From the NCBI RefSeq assembly GCF_000973105.1, contig NC_015844.1, positions 4,770,501 to 4,834,500 on the forward strand: 64,000 nucleotides of DNA, in the 5' to 3' direction. Position numbers and translations under genes: made by a program. The stretch is from Zobellia galactanivorans (GTDB taxonomy: Bacteria > Bacteroidota > Bacteroidia > Flavobacteriales > Flavobacteriaceae). Positions 16,200 through 23,115 of the stretch are shown here, piece after piece. Within the stretch, counting starts at the first letter, position 1, and the number at the start of each line of letters is the position of its first letter. The notes beneath the pieces were generated by a model. The model was not told the DNA's origin. It did not search any database and saw only the letters and a program-made list of their open reading frames with translations.

Positions 16200-16210
16200 A
16201 GTTGCGTTAT
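16200..16210 (+). promoter_or_regulatory. Conserved 11-mer before the second 47-codon gene
   Basis: AGTTGCGTTAT, identical to 14998-15008 and at nearly the same distance (24 bases) from the start of the mini-gene. Confidence 0.45.
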
Positions 16211-16234
16211 CCATTGTATAACTATGCTACTATT

Positions 16235-16378
16235 ATGGAAAAAATTTACTCTGAAAACCTTGAAAGAGGCAATGCTGTAAAAGCTACGAAGGAAACAATC
16301 AACTTTTTACTAAGTTTTTCTAAACAATTTCATATTGTTGAATACAATAATTTTCGTTTTGAAAACAGCTTAAACTAA
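16235..16378 (+). CDS. 47-residue conserved small protein, copy 2
   Basis: The second member of the small-protein pair, also exactly 47 residues. It starts MEKIYSEN, has VKATKETINFLLSFSK in the centre and ends FRFENSLN. Shared residues with copy 1 include KIY near the start, VKA, ET, FLL, SK, and the FE plus terminal N. The conserved core looks like one amphipathic helix (about residues 17-31) followed by a strand. The stop lies just before the hairpin terminator at 16385-16403. No known family was recognised. Confidence 0.7.
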   Translation: MEKIYSENLERGNAVKATKETINFLLSFSKQFHIVEYNNFRFENSLN

Positions 16379-16384
16379 AGATAC

Positions 16385-16408
16385 AGACCCGTTTATCGGG
16401 TCTTTTTT
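16385..16408 (+). terminator. Terminator of sigma cassette 2, overlapping the nth 3' end
   Basis: AGACCCG - TTTAT - CGGGTCT stem followed by TTTTT. The last codons of the convergent nth gene are read from the same bases. Confidence 0.85.
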
Positions 16409-17055
16409 GTTTTGTAGTAAGCATCGATTACGGTCTTTCTACCGATGGTCTTTGTTATAATATCTTTTTCTAGATCCCATCCCCGGGCCGGAGAGTATTC
16501 CCTTCCGTACCAAATTATCTGAAGATGCAAGTCGTTCCAAAGTTCTTTTGGAAACAGGCGCTTGGCATCTTTTTCGGTTTGAACCACATTTTTACCATTC
16601 GAAAACCCCCAACGGTACATAAGCCTATGAATATGGGTGTCTACGGGAAAAGCAGGTATACCGAAAGCCTGTGAGACCACCACACTGGCCGTTTTATGTC
16701 CCACGGCGGGCAACTCTTCCAAAAGCGCTATGTCTTTCGGTACCTCGCCCTCGTATTTATCGATAAGTATTTTTGACAAGCCGTAGATTCCCTTTGATTT
16801 CATAGGGGAGAGGCCCACAGGCTTTATGATTTCACGAATTTCCTCTACCGACATCTTAACCATATCATACGGATTATCGGCCCTTTCAAATAATAGGGGG
16901 GTAATCTTGTTCACCCGAACATCGGTACTTTGTGCCGATAACAATACGGCGATCAACAAAGTATAAGGGTCTTTGTGGTCTAAGGGCACCGGTATAGAGG
17001 GATAAATATCACGTAAAGTCGTAATGGTGAAATCAATCTTTTCCGCTTTTGTCAT
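16393..17055 (-). CDS. nth: Endonuclease III, version without the iron-sulfur cluster
   Basis: A 220-residue base-excision DNA glycosylase/AP lyase. The helix-hairpin-helix motif LPAVGHKTA carries the catalytic Lys121, and VDTHIHR supplies Asp139, matching Lys120 and Asp138 of the E. coli enzyme; LLSAQSTD is also present. The usual C-terminal four-cysteine loop that holds a 4Fe-4S cluster is replaced by YGREYSPARGWDLEKD, and the whole protein contains no cysteine. Catalytic residues are intact, so it should be active. The 3' end overlaps the opposing terminator. It is divergent from bcp, with a 42-base gap. Confidence 0.93.
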   Translation of the reverse strand: MTKAEKIDFTITTLRDIYPSIPVPLDHKDPYTLLIAVLLSAQSTDVRVNKITPLLFERADNPYDMVKMSVEEIREIIKPVGLSPMKSKGIYGLSKILIDKYEGEVPKDIALLEELPAVGHKTASVVVSQAFGIPAFPVDTHIHRLMYRWGFSNGKNVVQTEKDAKRLFPKELWNDLHLQIIWYGREYSPARGWDLEKDIITKTIGRKTVIDAYYKTKKTR

Positions 17056-17097
17056 TTTTGTCTAATTTTAGCCTCGTATACAAAAAGAACGATAGCT

Positions 17098-17550
17098 ATG
17101 AATACATTACAAGTAGGGGACAAAGTACCCGATTTTTCAGCGAAAGACCAAGACGGGAATACAATTAAATTATCTGACTACAGCGGTAAAAAGCTCATTG
17201 TGTTCTTTTATCCGAAAGCGAGCACCCCAGGGTGTACGGCAGAAGCTTGTAACCTAAGGGACAATTACCAAGAACTTCAGGAACAAGGGTACGAACTATT
17301 GGGTGTTAGTGCCGATTCAGAAAAAAGACAGGGCAATTTTAAAAAGAAATACGGTTTTCCGTTTCCCTTGTTGGCCGATGAAGACCGTACGGTAATCAAT
17401 ACTTTCGGGGTATGGGGCCCTAAGAAATTTATGGGACGCGAATACGACGGTATCCACAGAAAGACCTTTGTCATCGATGAAAATGCGATAGTGACCAAGG
17501 TAATCGATAAGGTAAAGACCAAGGACCACGCCGCCCAACTATTGGACTGA
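17098..17550 (+). CDS. bcp: Thioredoxin-dependent peroxiredoxin (BCP/PrxQ type)
   Basis: A 150-residue thiol peroxidase that reduces hydrogen and organic peroxides with electrons from thioredoxin. The motif FYPKASTPGCTAEACNLR contains the peroxidatic Cys46 and the resolving Cys51 five residues later, the atypical two-cysteine pattern of BCP. Length and N-terminus (LQVGDKVPDFSAKDQDG) are standard. A TAATTTTAG stretch at 17063-17071 in the short divergent gap with nth may be its -7 element. The gene ends just before a hairpin terminator. Confidence 0.95.
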   Translation: MNTLQVGDKVPDFSAKDQDGNTIKLSDYSGKKLIVFFYPKASTPGCTAEACNLRDNYQELQEQGYELLGVSADSEKRQGNFKKKYGFPFPLLADEDRTVINTFGVWGPKKFMGREYDGIHRKTFVIDENAIVTKVIDKVKTKDHAAQLLD

Positions 17551-17580
17551 TTTTACATCCATACATTTGCGATATAAATT

Positions 17581-17604
17581 AAAGAGGGGCTTAGGCCCCT
17601 CTTT
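17581..17604. terminator. Bidirectional terminator between convergent genes
   Basis: AAAGAGGGGC - TTAG - GCCCCTCTTT, a perfect 10-bp stem between bcp and the convergent gene whose stop codon lies at 17605-17607. Confidence 0.88.
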
Positions 17605-19071
17605 CTATTTTACTTTATCTTCATCTTCCGATTTCAGCAGTTTTCTGGTAAACAGCTTTTCTTCTTTAATGATTTCGGGAATGCCTTTCGGTAACATGTC
17701 TTCCCAGCCTTCATCACCATTGATGATTTTCTTTAGCACGTCTCTCGAGAAAATATGCATGATTTCGGGGTCATAGTCTATAATGTCCATCACCTTACCG
17801 TTGTACTTGAAGAACTTGTAAAGCTCTTTCATTCTCGGGTGGACCTTAATGTTGTTACTGGTCATAATTTGACCGGTTTCAGCATTTTTCATAGGGTAGA
17901 GGTACACCTGAAGGTCTTTGAAGAACAACTTACCAAAGGCTTCCAAGATGCCTCCCGATAAATGTCGGTAATACTTTTCGTCAAAGATATCCACCAGATT
18001 GTTGACTCCCATGGTAAGACCTATTTTGGCCTTGGTATACCGATTGAAGTATTCTACCAGTTTATAGTATTCCTGAAATTTGGATATCATTACGTTGTGG
18101 CCGAGGGCACAGAGCAATTCGGCGCGATCCATAAAATCTTGTTCGTCTATTTCCCCCGAAGCCTTAAGGTTCGATAGGGTGATTTCAAAAATGACCATGG
18201 TGCTTTCTTGGTTGACCGCCGGATCTCGTATAAAAATGTCATACGATTTATGAAACATATCCATGTTCACTTTGGTAACCGGCCTAAAGCTTCCGCGCAG
18301 GGCCAAGATATTTTTTTTGTACAATGCGGCCGCCGGCAAGAAGTTGTTGCCATCAGGGCCGAACATCACCGCATCGGTCATGTCGTTTCGGATCAACTGC
18401 AAGCTCATCAATCGGTTGTCCACATCCTTAAAATTAGGACCTGAAAAGTTTACCATGTCGATTTCCACGGTATCCTTGTCAATGTGGTCATAGAGATACT
18501 TAAGCATCTTTTTTGGTTTGTGATACTTGTAAAAGGCACCGTAAATCAAATTAACGCCAAGAATTCCCAATGTTTCCTGTTGCAATCGGGCTTCGTTTTG
18601 TTTAAAACGAATGTGCAGTATGATTTCGTCCAACTCTTTTTGAGTGGGATCGAGTTGAAAACGGATGCCTACCCAGCCGTGACCCTTATATCTTTTCGAG
18701 AAATCAATGGTTGCCACTGTATTGGCATAGGAAAAGAAAAGTCGGTCTGGATGGGTCTCGCGGCTGATACGCTCTTCCATGAGCGTCATTTCATGCGAGA
18801 GCATCTTTTTTAAACGAGATTGTGTTACGTACCTACCATCGGTTTCAATACCGTAAATGGCATCGCTAAAATCTTTATCGTAGGCACTCATCGCCTTGGC
18901 AATAGTACCGGACGCTCCGCCCGAACGAAAGAAATGTCTCGCTGTTTCTTGGCCTGCGCCAATTTCAGCAAAAGTTCCGTAGATGTCAGGGTTTAGGTTG
19001 ATCCGTAAAGTTTTGGCTTTGATGGAAGGAATATTTTCAAAGGTGCTGTCCCTTTTTAGAACTGAGGCCAT
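17605..19071 (-). CDS. Conserved Bacteroidota protein of unknown function
   Basis: A 488-residue soluble protein of a family widespread in Bacteroidota. It has blocks such as FAEIGAGQETARHFFR (residues about 34-50), SGTIAKAMSAYDKDFSD, SRETHPDRLFFSYANTVAT and TLGILGVNLIYGA. There is no signal peptide, membrane helix or TonB-box, so automatic names sometimes given to this family (TonB-dependent receptor, nicotinate-nucleotide adenylyltransferase) are not supported by what I see. The glycine-rich blocks could form a nucleotide site, but this is a guess. The gene is transcribed alone, opposite to bcp and divergent from an MBL-fold gene. Confidence 0.8.
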   Translation of the reverse strand: MASVLKRDSTFENIPSIKAKTLRINLNPDIYGTFAEIGAGQETARHFFRSGGASGTIAKAMSAYDKDFSDAIYGIETDGRYVTQSRLKKMLSHEMTLMEERISRETHPDRLFFSYANTVATIDFSKRYKGHGWVGIRFQLDPTQKELDEIILHIRFKQNEARLQQETLGILGVNLIYGAFYKYHKPKKMLKYLYDHIDKDTVEIDMVNFSGPNFKDVDNRLMSLQLIRNDMTDAVMFGPDGNNFLPAAALYKKNILALRGSFRPVTKVNMDMFHKSYDIFIRDPAVNQESTMVIFEITLSNLKASGEIDEQDFMDRAELLCALGHNVMISKFQEYYKLVEYFNRYTKAKIGLTMGVNNLVDIFDEKYYRHLSGGILEAFGKLFFKDLQVYLYPMKNAETGQIMTSNNIKVHPRMKELYKFFKYNGKVMDIIDYDPEIMHIFSRDVLKKIINGDEGWEDMLPKGIPEIIKEEKLFTRKLLKSEDEDKVK

Positions 19072-19134
19072 TTAGTTGGATTTTGCTTTCAACAAAGTTA
19101 ACAAGTTCAGCTAATCTATTAAATTATTTAGTTA

Positions 19135-19142
19135 TAAATTTG
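19135..19142 (+). promoter_or_regulatory. -7 element abutting the MBL gene start
   Basis: TAAATTTG fits TAnnTTTG exactly and ends only 7 bases before the ATG at 19150, predicting a leaderless or nearly leaderless mRNA. Confidence 0.5.
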
Positions 19143-19149
19143 AGCTTAG

Positions 19150-19926
19150 ATGAGCGATGCGTTTAAAATTACATTTTTAGGTACGGGCACTTCTCAGGGA
19201 ATACCCGTAATAGGCAGTAATCACCCGGTTTGCCACAGTACGGACCCTAAGGACAAGAGGCTACGTGTATCCCTCTTGATATCATGGAAAGACTACAATT
19301 ATGTGATAGATTGCGGTCCTGATTTCAGGCAACAGATGTTGACCAGTCAGGTAAGCAAGCTCGATGGGGTCCTTTTCACCCATGAGCACTCCGATCATAC
19401 TGCGGGACTAGATGATATTCGTCCCTATTTCTTTAGACAGGGCGATATACCTATATATTTGCATAAACGCGTTGCCGATTCCCTTAAACGGCGTTTCGAT
19501 TATATTTTTGCGGATGAAAACCGATATCCCGGGGCACCGGCGGTGGCGGTCAACCTAATAGACAAAGACCATAGGTTTACTATCGGCGATGTTTCCGTTA
19601 TGCCGATCGAGGCCAGTCATAACCGAATCAAGGTACTGGGCTTTCGAATCAAACATTTTACTTACCTGACCGATGTAAAGACCATAAGCGATGAAGAGGC
19701 CGAAAAAGTAAAGGGCACTAAGTTTTTGGTAGTCAACGCACTTCGTGAAGAACCCCACCATTCGCATTTTAACCTAGAGGAAGCCTTGGCCTTCATCGAT
19801 AAGATTCAACCCGAAAAGGCCTACCTTACCCACATTAGCCATATGCTCGGCTTTCATGAGGAAGTTGAAAAAAAATTACCAAAAAATGTACATTTGGCTT
19901 ACGATAACTTGACCTTAACCGTTTAA
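19150..19926 (+). CDS. MBL-fold metallohydrolase, PhnP-like
   Basis: A 258-residue metallo-beta-lactamase-fold hydrolase. The metal motif THEHSDH at residues 77-83 supplies ligands; further His and Asp residues lie at EASHNRI and TYLTDVK, and a late ligand in LTHISHMLG. The N-terminal FLGTGTSQGIPV is typical of the PhnP/RNase Z-like branch, which hydrolyses cyclic phosphodiesters. No phn genes are nearby, so the substrate is unknown. It is followed 23 bases later by a small membrane-anchored protein in the same direction. Confidence 0.88.
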   Translation: MSDAFKITFLGTGTSQGIPVIGSNHPVCHSTDPKDKRLRVSLLISWKDYNYVIDCGPDFRQQMLTSQVSKLDGVLFTHEHSDHTAGLDDIRPYFFRQGDIPIYLHKRVADSLKRRFDYIFADENRYPGAPAVAVNLIDKDHRFTIGDVSVMPIEASHNRIKVLGFRIKHFTYLTDVKTISDEEAEKVKGTKFLVVNALREEPHHSHFNLEEALAFIDKIQPEKAYLTHISHMLGFHEEVEKKLPKNVHLAYDNLTLTV

Positions 19927-19948
19927 AGAGTAAATAATTCTTCATTTT

Positions 19949-20443
19949 ATGAAAAGTAAAATATTTTTATACCTCTTCATTTTTGTGTCACTGATCTGTC
20001 TTTACCTTTTTGTCAGCAACGGCAATATGGTAAAGGCCAAAGATTCCCGAATTAACAAACTTGGGGGGCAGATCGAGCAATTGCGCGATTCGGTTCGGGA
20101 TACGCAGCTGAAAGTTTTGGAAATGCAATATTTTTCCTTGGAAAACAACGATGATGCCTTGGCCTATTACGACCATTTGGAATTGGAGGACCCATCCCGT
20201 TATATTGCCGACAAGCTATTGGAAACCAATGAAAGCAAGGGTGACAATCCTTTGGTGCCGTATGAGGGTATGGATAGCGACTTTAAGATCAACAAGATCA
20301 AAGTCTTGAACCACAAATGGATATTGACCGATTTTTCGGACGGAAAATATTGGGGAGAGCTATTGATCAAGTACGAGCTAAAAGATGATCTAAGCGTCGA
20401 TTTTACAATGCTTGACCATTTGCTTTATACACGAAGTGAATAG
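19949..20443 (+). CDS. Membrane-anchored protein with a short coiled coil
   Basis: A 164-residue protein with one N-terminal membrane helix (about residues 5-23), then a heptad-like coiled-coil stretch (SRINKLGGQIEQLRDSVRD, about 33-51), and a soluble C-terminal domain of about 90 residues with KVLNHKWILTDFSDGKYWGE. The body should be periplasmic. I do not recognise a named family; related flavobacterial proteins are sometimes labelled hydrolase without visible catalytic motifs. It is probably co-transcribed with the MBL-fold gene and converges with the next gene, with stop codons adjacent. Confidence 0.7.
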   Translation: MKSKIFLYLFIFVSLICLYLFVSNGNMVKAKDSRINKLGGQIEQLRDSVRDTQLKVLEMQYFSLENNDDALAYYDHLELEDPSRYIADKLLETNESKGDNPLVPYEGMDSDFKINKIKVLNHKWILTDFSDGKYWGELLIKYELKDDLSVDFTMLDHLLYTRSE

Positions 20444-21103
20444 CTATATTTTACCTTCCAACCACTTTTTGAACGAATGGAAATTTTGGGGAGCGACTCC
20501 GTGTCCCACAGGAAACTCTTCGTATAAGTGGTCAATGTCGAGGTTTTTAAGAAACTCAGGGGCTTTCTGCGCCCATTCAGGGGGAATCACTTGATCCACC
20601 TGACCATGTGAAGCATAGATTTTTAAGTTGGAGTGGTCCTTTTCTTGATAGCCTTCTTTTAAGATCGCTTCGTTGATATAACCGCTCAAGGCCACCACGT
20701 TTTTTATTTTCTCGGGATAGGATATGGCTACGGCATAGCTCAATATCGTTCCTTGGCTAAAACCTAAAATGGTGACACGTTCCGCATCAAGGGCATAAGT
20801 CGCACAGGCCTCATCTATAAAGGCCACGATTTTATCCCTAGAACTTTTGGCCTGTTCATCATCGCTCCATTTGCCCTGTTGGGCATCAAAATTAATGGCG
20901 TACCACGCGTAACCAAAAGGCTCCAAGGGGTAAGGGGCCCGAACCGAGATGATACAAAGTTCTTCGGGAAGTTCCGGCGCAAAGGAAAACAAGTCTTCCT
21001 CATTACTTCCATAGCCATGGAACATAAAAAGAACCGGGGCTTTTCCTTCTTTGAGGCTAGAGGGTCTGATCAGGTGTTCTAATGATAGGGGGGCTGTTGT
21101 CAT
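20444..21103 (-). CDS. Carboxylesterase/phospholipase family alpha/beta-hydrolase
   Basis: A 219-residue cytoplasmic hydrolase of the YpfH / carboxylesterase-phospholipase group. The catalytic triad is readable: Ser116 in GFSQG, Asp170 in HGQVDQVIP and His201 in VGHGV; FHGYGSNEED supplies the oxyanion loop. It probably acts on short-chain esters or lysophospholipids. The ATG at 21101-21103 overlaps the TGA of the upstream DUF4870-like gene in an ATGA junction, which fixes the start and implies translational coupling; an upstream in-frame codon would add six residues. It converges with the coiled-coil protein gene. Confidence 0.9.
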   Translation of the reverse strand: MTTAPLSLEHLIRPSSLKEGKAPVLFMFHGYGSNEEDLFSFAPELPEELCIISVRAPYPLEPFGYAWYAINFDAQQGKWSDDEQAKSSRDKIVAFIDEACATYALDAERVTILGFSQGTILSYAVAISYPEKIKNVVALSGYINEAILKEGYQEKDHSNLKIYASHGQVDQVIPPEWAQKAPEFLKNLDIDHLYEEFPVGHGVAPQNFHSFKKWLEGKI

Positions 21104-21423
21104 TGGATAAATGTAAACCATTTTTGAAAGAAATCACCAACTAGGGGAACGGACTGTTTTTTTCCGTTCAGGGCTCCGAGAAAGCCGTACCACCAAAGTA
21201 CAAAATAACAGATGTACAGGCCGTACCAAGCATACTCATTGAACCACTGGCTCAAAAATAGGGCAAAGCCCAAAAAAAAGAGGTGAAGCCCAAAGGCCTG
21301 TCTCGTGTGAAAGCGGGCGAACTCATTTTTGGCATCGGAGTTCATGCTTATGGCAATAAGCGAACCTATAATGGTAAAATAAGCCGTTAAGGCCGTGGTT
21401 TTTCCTTCCTTTACTGTATTCAT
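21100..21423 (-). CDS. DUF4870-like small membrane protein, copy B
   Basis: A 107-residue protein with three or four membrane helices, starting MNTVKEGKTTALTAYFTIIG. It contains NEFARFHTRQAFGLHLFF, the same pattern as NEFAKFHIGQALRAW in the neighbouring gene 21513-21827, and ends with VPLVGDFFQKW against VPLVGDIG. The pair are tandem paralogues. The annotated start is chosen because the preceding open frame encodes unconvincing Arg/Gly-rich sequence overlapping the neighbour gene. Function unknown. It is coupled to the downstream hydrolase through an ATGA overlap. Confidence 0.8.
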   Translation of the reverse strand: MNTVKEGKTTALTAYFTIIGSLIAISMNSDAKNEFARFHTRQAFGLHLFFLGFALFLSQWFNEYAWYGLYICYFVLWWYGFLGALNGKKQSVPLVGDFFQKWFTFIQ

Positions 21424-21460
21424 GCCGTCAAAGTTAAGATATGAGCTAGTCTTGCACAAA

Positions 21461-21490
21461 AAAAAGAGACCCCTATAAGGTCCCTTTTTT
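21461..21490 (-). terminator. Weak terminator between the DUF4870-like paralogues
   Basis: AAGAGACC / GGTCCCTT stem with one mismatch and A/T-rich tails; a T-run follows on the minus strand. It separates copy A from copy B. Confidence 0.6.
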
Positions 21491-21512
21491 GTATCGTATA
21501 TAAATAAAGGGC

Positions 21513-21827
21513 TTACCCGATATCGCCGACCAATGGAATTTTCTCCGCCTTCCCGTTTACGGCGTTCATAAGGCCTATAACGGCCAAAATCAACCCGATG
21601 TATTGAAGGTAACTGAGCAGGCCTATTCCCGTGACCACAATCAACACGGCAGCGATAATCGATACCACAATTCCCGTAAGCCATGCCCTAAGGGCCTGCC
21701 CGATATGGAACTTGGCGAACTCATTCTGTTCTTTGTTGTTCATGATGTAGGCCACTAAGGTTCCTATTAATGTAATGTAGCTGATAATTGCCATGGTTTT
21801 ACCCTTGTCGATCGTAGTTTGGTCCAT
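21513..21827 (-). CDS. DUF4870-like small membrane protein, copy A
   Basis: A 104-residue membrane protein with three predicted helices (about residues 15-30, 50-68 and 70-88). The motif NEFAKFHIGQALRAWL between helices is the hallmark of DUF4870-like proteins. Polar ends begin MDQTTIDKGKTMA and end VPLVGDIG. No function is established. It is a paralogue of the next gene downstream but has its own weak terminator, so the two may be expressed at different levels. Confidence 0.82.
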   Translation of the reverse strand: MDQTTIDKGKTMAIISYITLIGTLVAYIMNNKEQNEFAKFHIGQALRAWLTGIVVSIIAAVLIVVTGIGLLSYLQYIGLILAVIGLMNAVNGKAEKIPLVGDIG

Positions 21828-21852
21828 TGTGTTGGTTTTAGGTGTTATTTTT

Positions 21853-23115
21853 TTATGCTTCCTCCGTAACGAACAATCCTTTATTGATTGTTCCGTATAC
21901 TTTCCCTTTTAATGGGGAACCCATATACATACTGTTCTTTGAGGTAGAGCTTATATGTCCTTCTTCAAAGATATAGTTTACTTCGGGATCGAACAAGGTA
22001 AGGCAGGCTTTTTCCCCTTCCTTTAAAACCGGTGATTTTAATCCGTAGCGTTCCCTTCCTTTCGTCAACAAGCCTATGGTAGTTTCGGTGTCCAAAAGGG
22101 TATTGAGGCTGCCAAAAGCACTTTCAAGTCCGATACTTCCGTAAGAAGCATTGTCGAATTCCACACGTTTTTCCTCAATGTTCATAGGGCTGTGGTCGCT
22201 GGCGACAAAGTCGATAATACCGTCTTTTAACCCCTTGATAAGGGCCTTCGCATCGGTCTTTGTCCGTAAAGGTGGCAGGGTCTTATAGGCCGAATCGAAT
22301 TCCTCAAGGCAGTCATCGGTAAAACTTAGGTTATGTACGGCAACGCTGCAGCTTACATCTAAACCTTTCTTTTTGGCCTCGGCAATCAATTTCACCGATT
22401 TGGCCGTAGAAATAGTGGGTATGTGTAGTTTTCCTCCTGTATATTCCAAGATAAAAAGGTCTCTGGCCACTTGCAGTTCTTCCGCTAAAATAGGAATCCC
22501 TTTAAGTCCTAGTTTGGTCGACACCTCGCCTTCATTGACAATGCCCTTACCGGCGATTCGGGTATCCATGGGGAAGGAGTAGACCAGTCCCTCAAAATTC
22601 TGGACATATTGCAAGGCAATTTTCAAGAGGTTGGGATTGGTCAACGGTTTTTTAAAGTCGAAAAATCCGACCGCCCCGGCATTTTTCATATCGTACAATT
22701 CGGCCAGGTCTATGCCTTTGGCATCTACCGTTAAGGTGCCCAAGGGGTGAAGGGAGGTCAATTGATCGGCCGCTGCATTTTTTAAGAACACAATAGACGA
22801 ACTACTATCGGGTGCGGGATGGGTACTGGGGTTGAGGACTATATCGGTAAAGCCGCTCAGGGCCGCGGTATGTAGACCGTTGGCGATGGTTTCCCGTTCT
22901 TCATAGCCAGGTTCCCCGAAGGCCACGCTACTATCGAACCAACCGATGGAAACATGAAGGTTTTTATGTTTAATGACCCTTGTTTTTCCTTCGGGCTCTA
23001 TTTTGGCCGCTATCTTGGCAATAGTTCCCTTTTTGATAAGTATGTCGCGGGTCTTTAAATGAAGCTCTTCGCTGTTTTGATCAATTATTTTCGCCGATTT
23101 TAAGAGGATGTTCAT
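21853..23115 (-). CDS. Dihydroorotase-like amidohydrolase lacking metal ligands
   Basis: A 420-residue protein of the dihydroorotase family (pyrimidine synthesis, cytoplasm). The fold signature is clear, but the canonical DxHxH metal site after the first strand reads FDSSVAFGEPG: Ser63 and Ala65 replace the two histidines. The usual HxxH near STA reads HIPT (Thr234 for the second His). Asp307 in ASDHSP is retained, as is His261. It is therefore probably not a conventional dihydroorotase; in some bacteria inactive PyrC-like proteins act as structural partners of aspartate transcarbamoylase. No other pyr gene is nearby. Its start overlaps the upstream stop in an ATGA junction. Confidence 0.85.
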   Translation of the reverse strand: MNILLKSAKIIDQNSEELHLKTRDILIKKGTIAKIAAKIEPEGKTRVIKHKNLHVSIGWFDSSVAFGEPGYEERETIANGLHTAALSGFTDIVLNPSTHPAPDSSSSIVFLKNAAADQLTSLHPLGTLTVDAKGIDLAELYDMKNAGAVGFFDFKKPLTNPNLLKIALQYVQNFEGLVYSFPMDTRIAGKGIVNEGEVSTKLGLKGIPILAEELQVARDLFILEYTGGKLHIPTISTAKSVKLIAEAKKKGLDVSCSVAVHNLSFTDDCLEEFDSAYKTLPPLRTKTDAKALIKGLKDGIIDFVASDHSPMNIEEKRVEFDNASYGSIGLESAFGSLNTLLDTETTIGLLTKGRERYGLKSPVLKEGEKACLTLFDPEVNYIFEEGHISSTSKNSMYMGSPLKGKVYGTINKGLFVTEEA

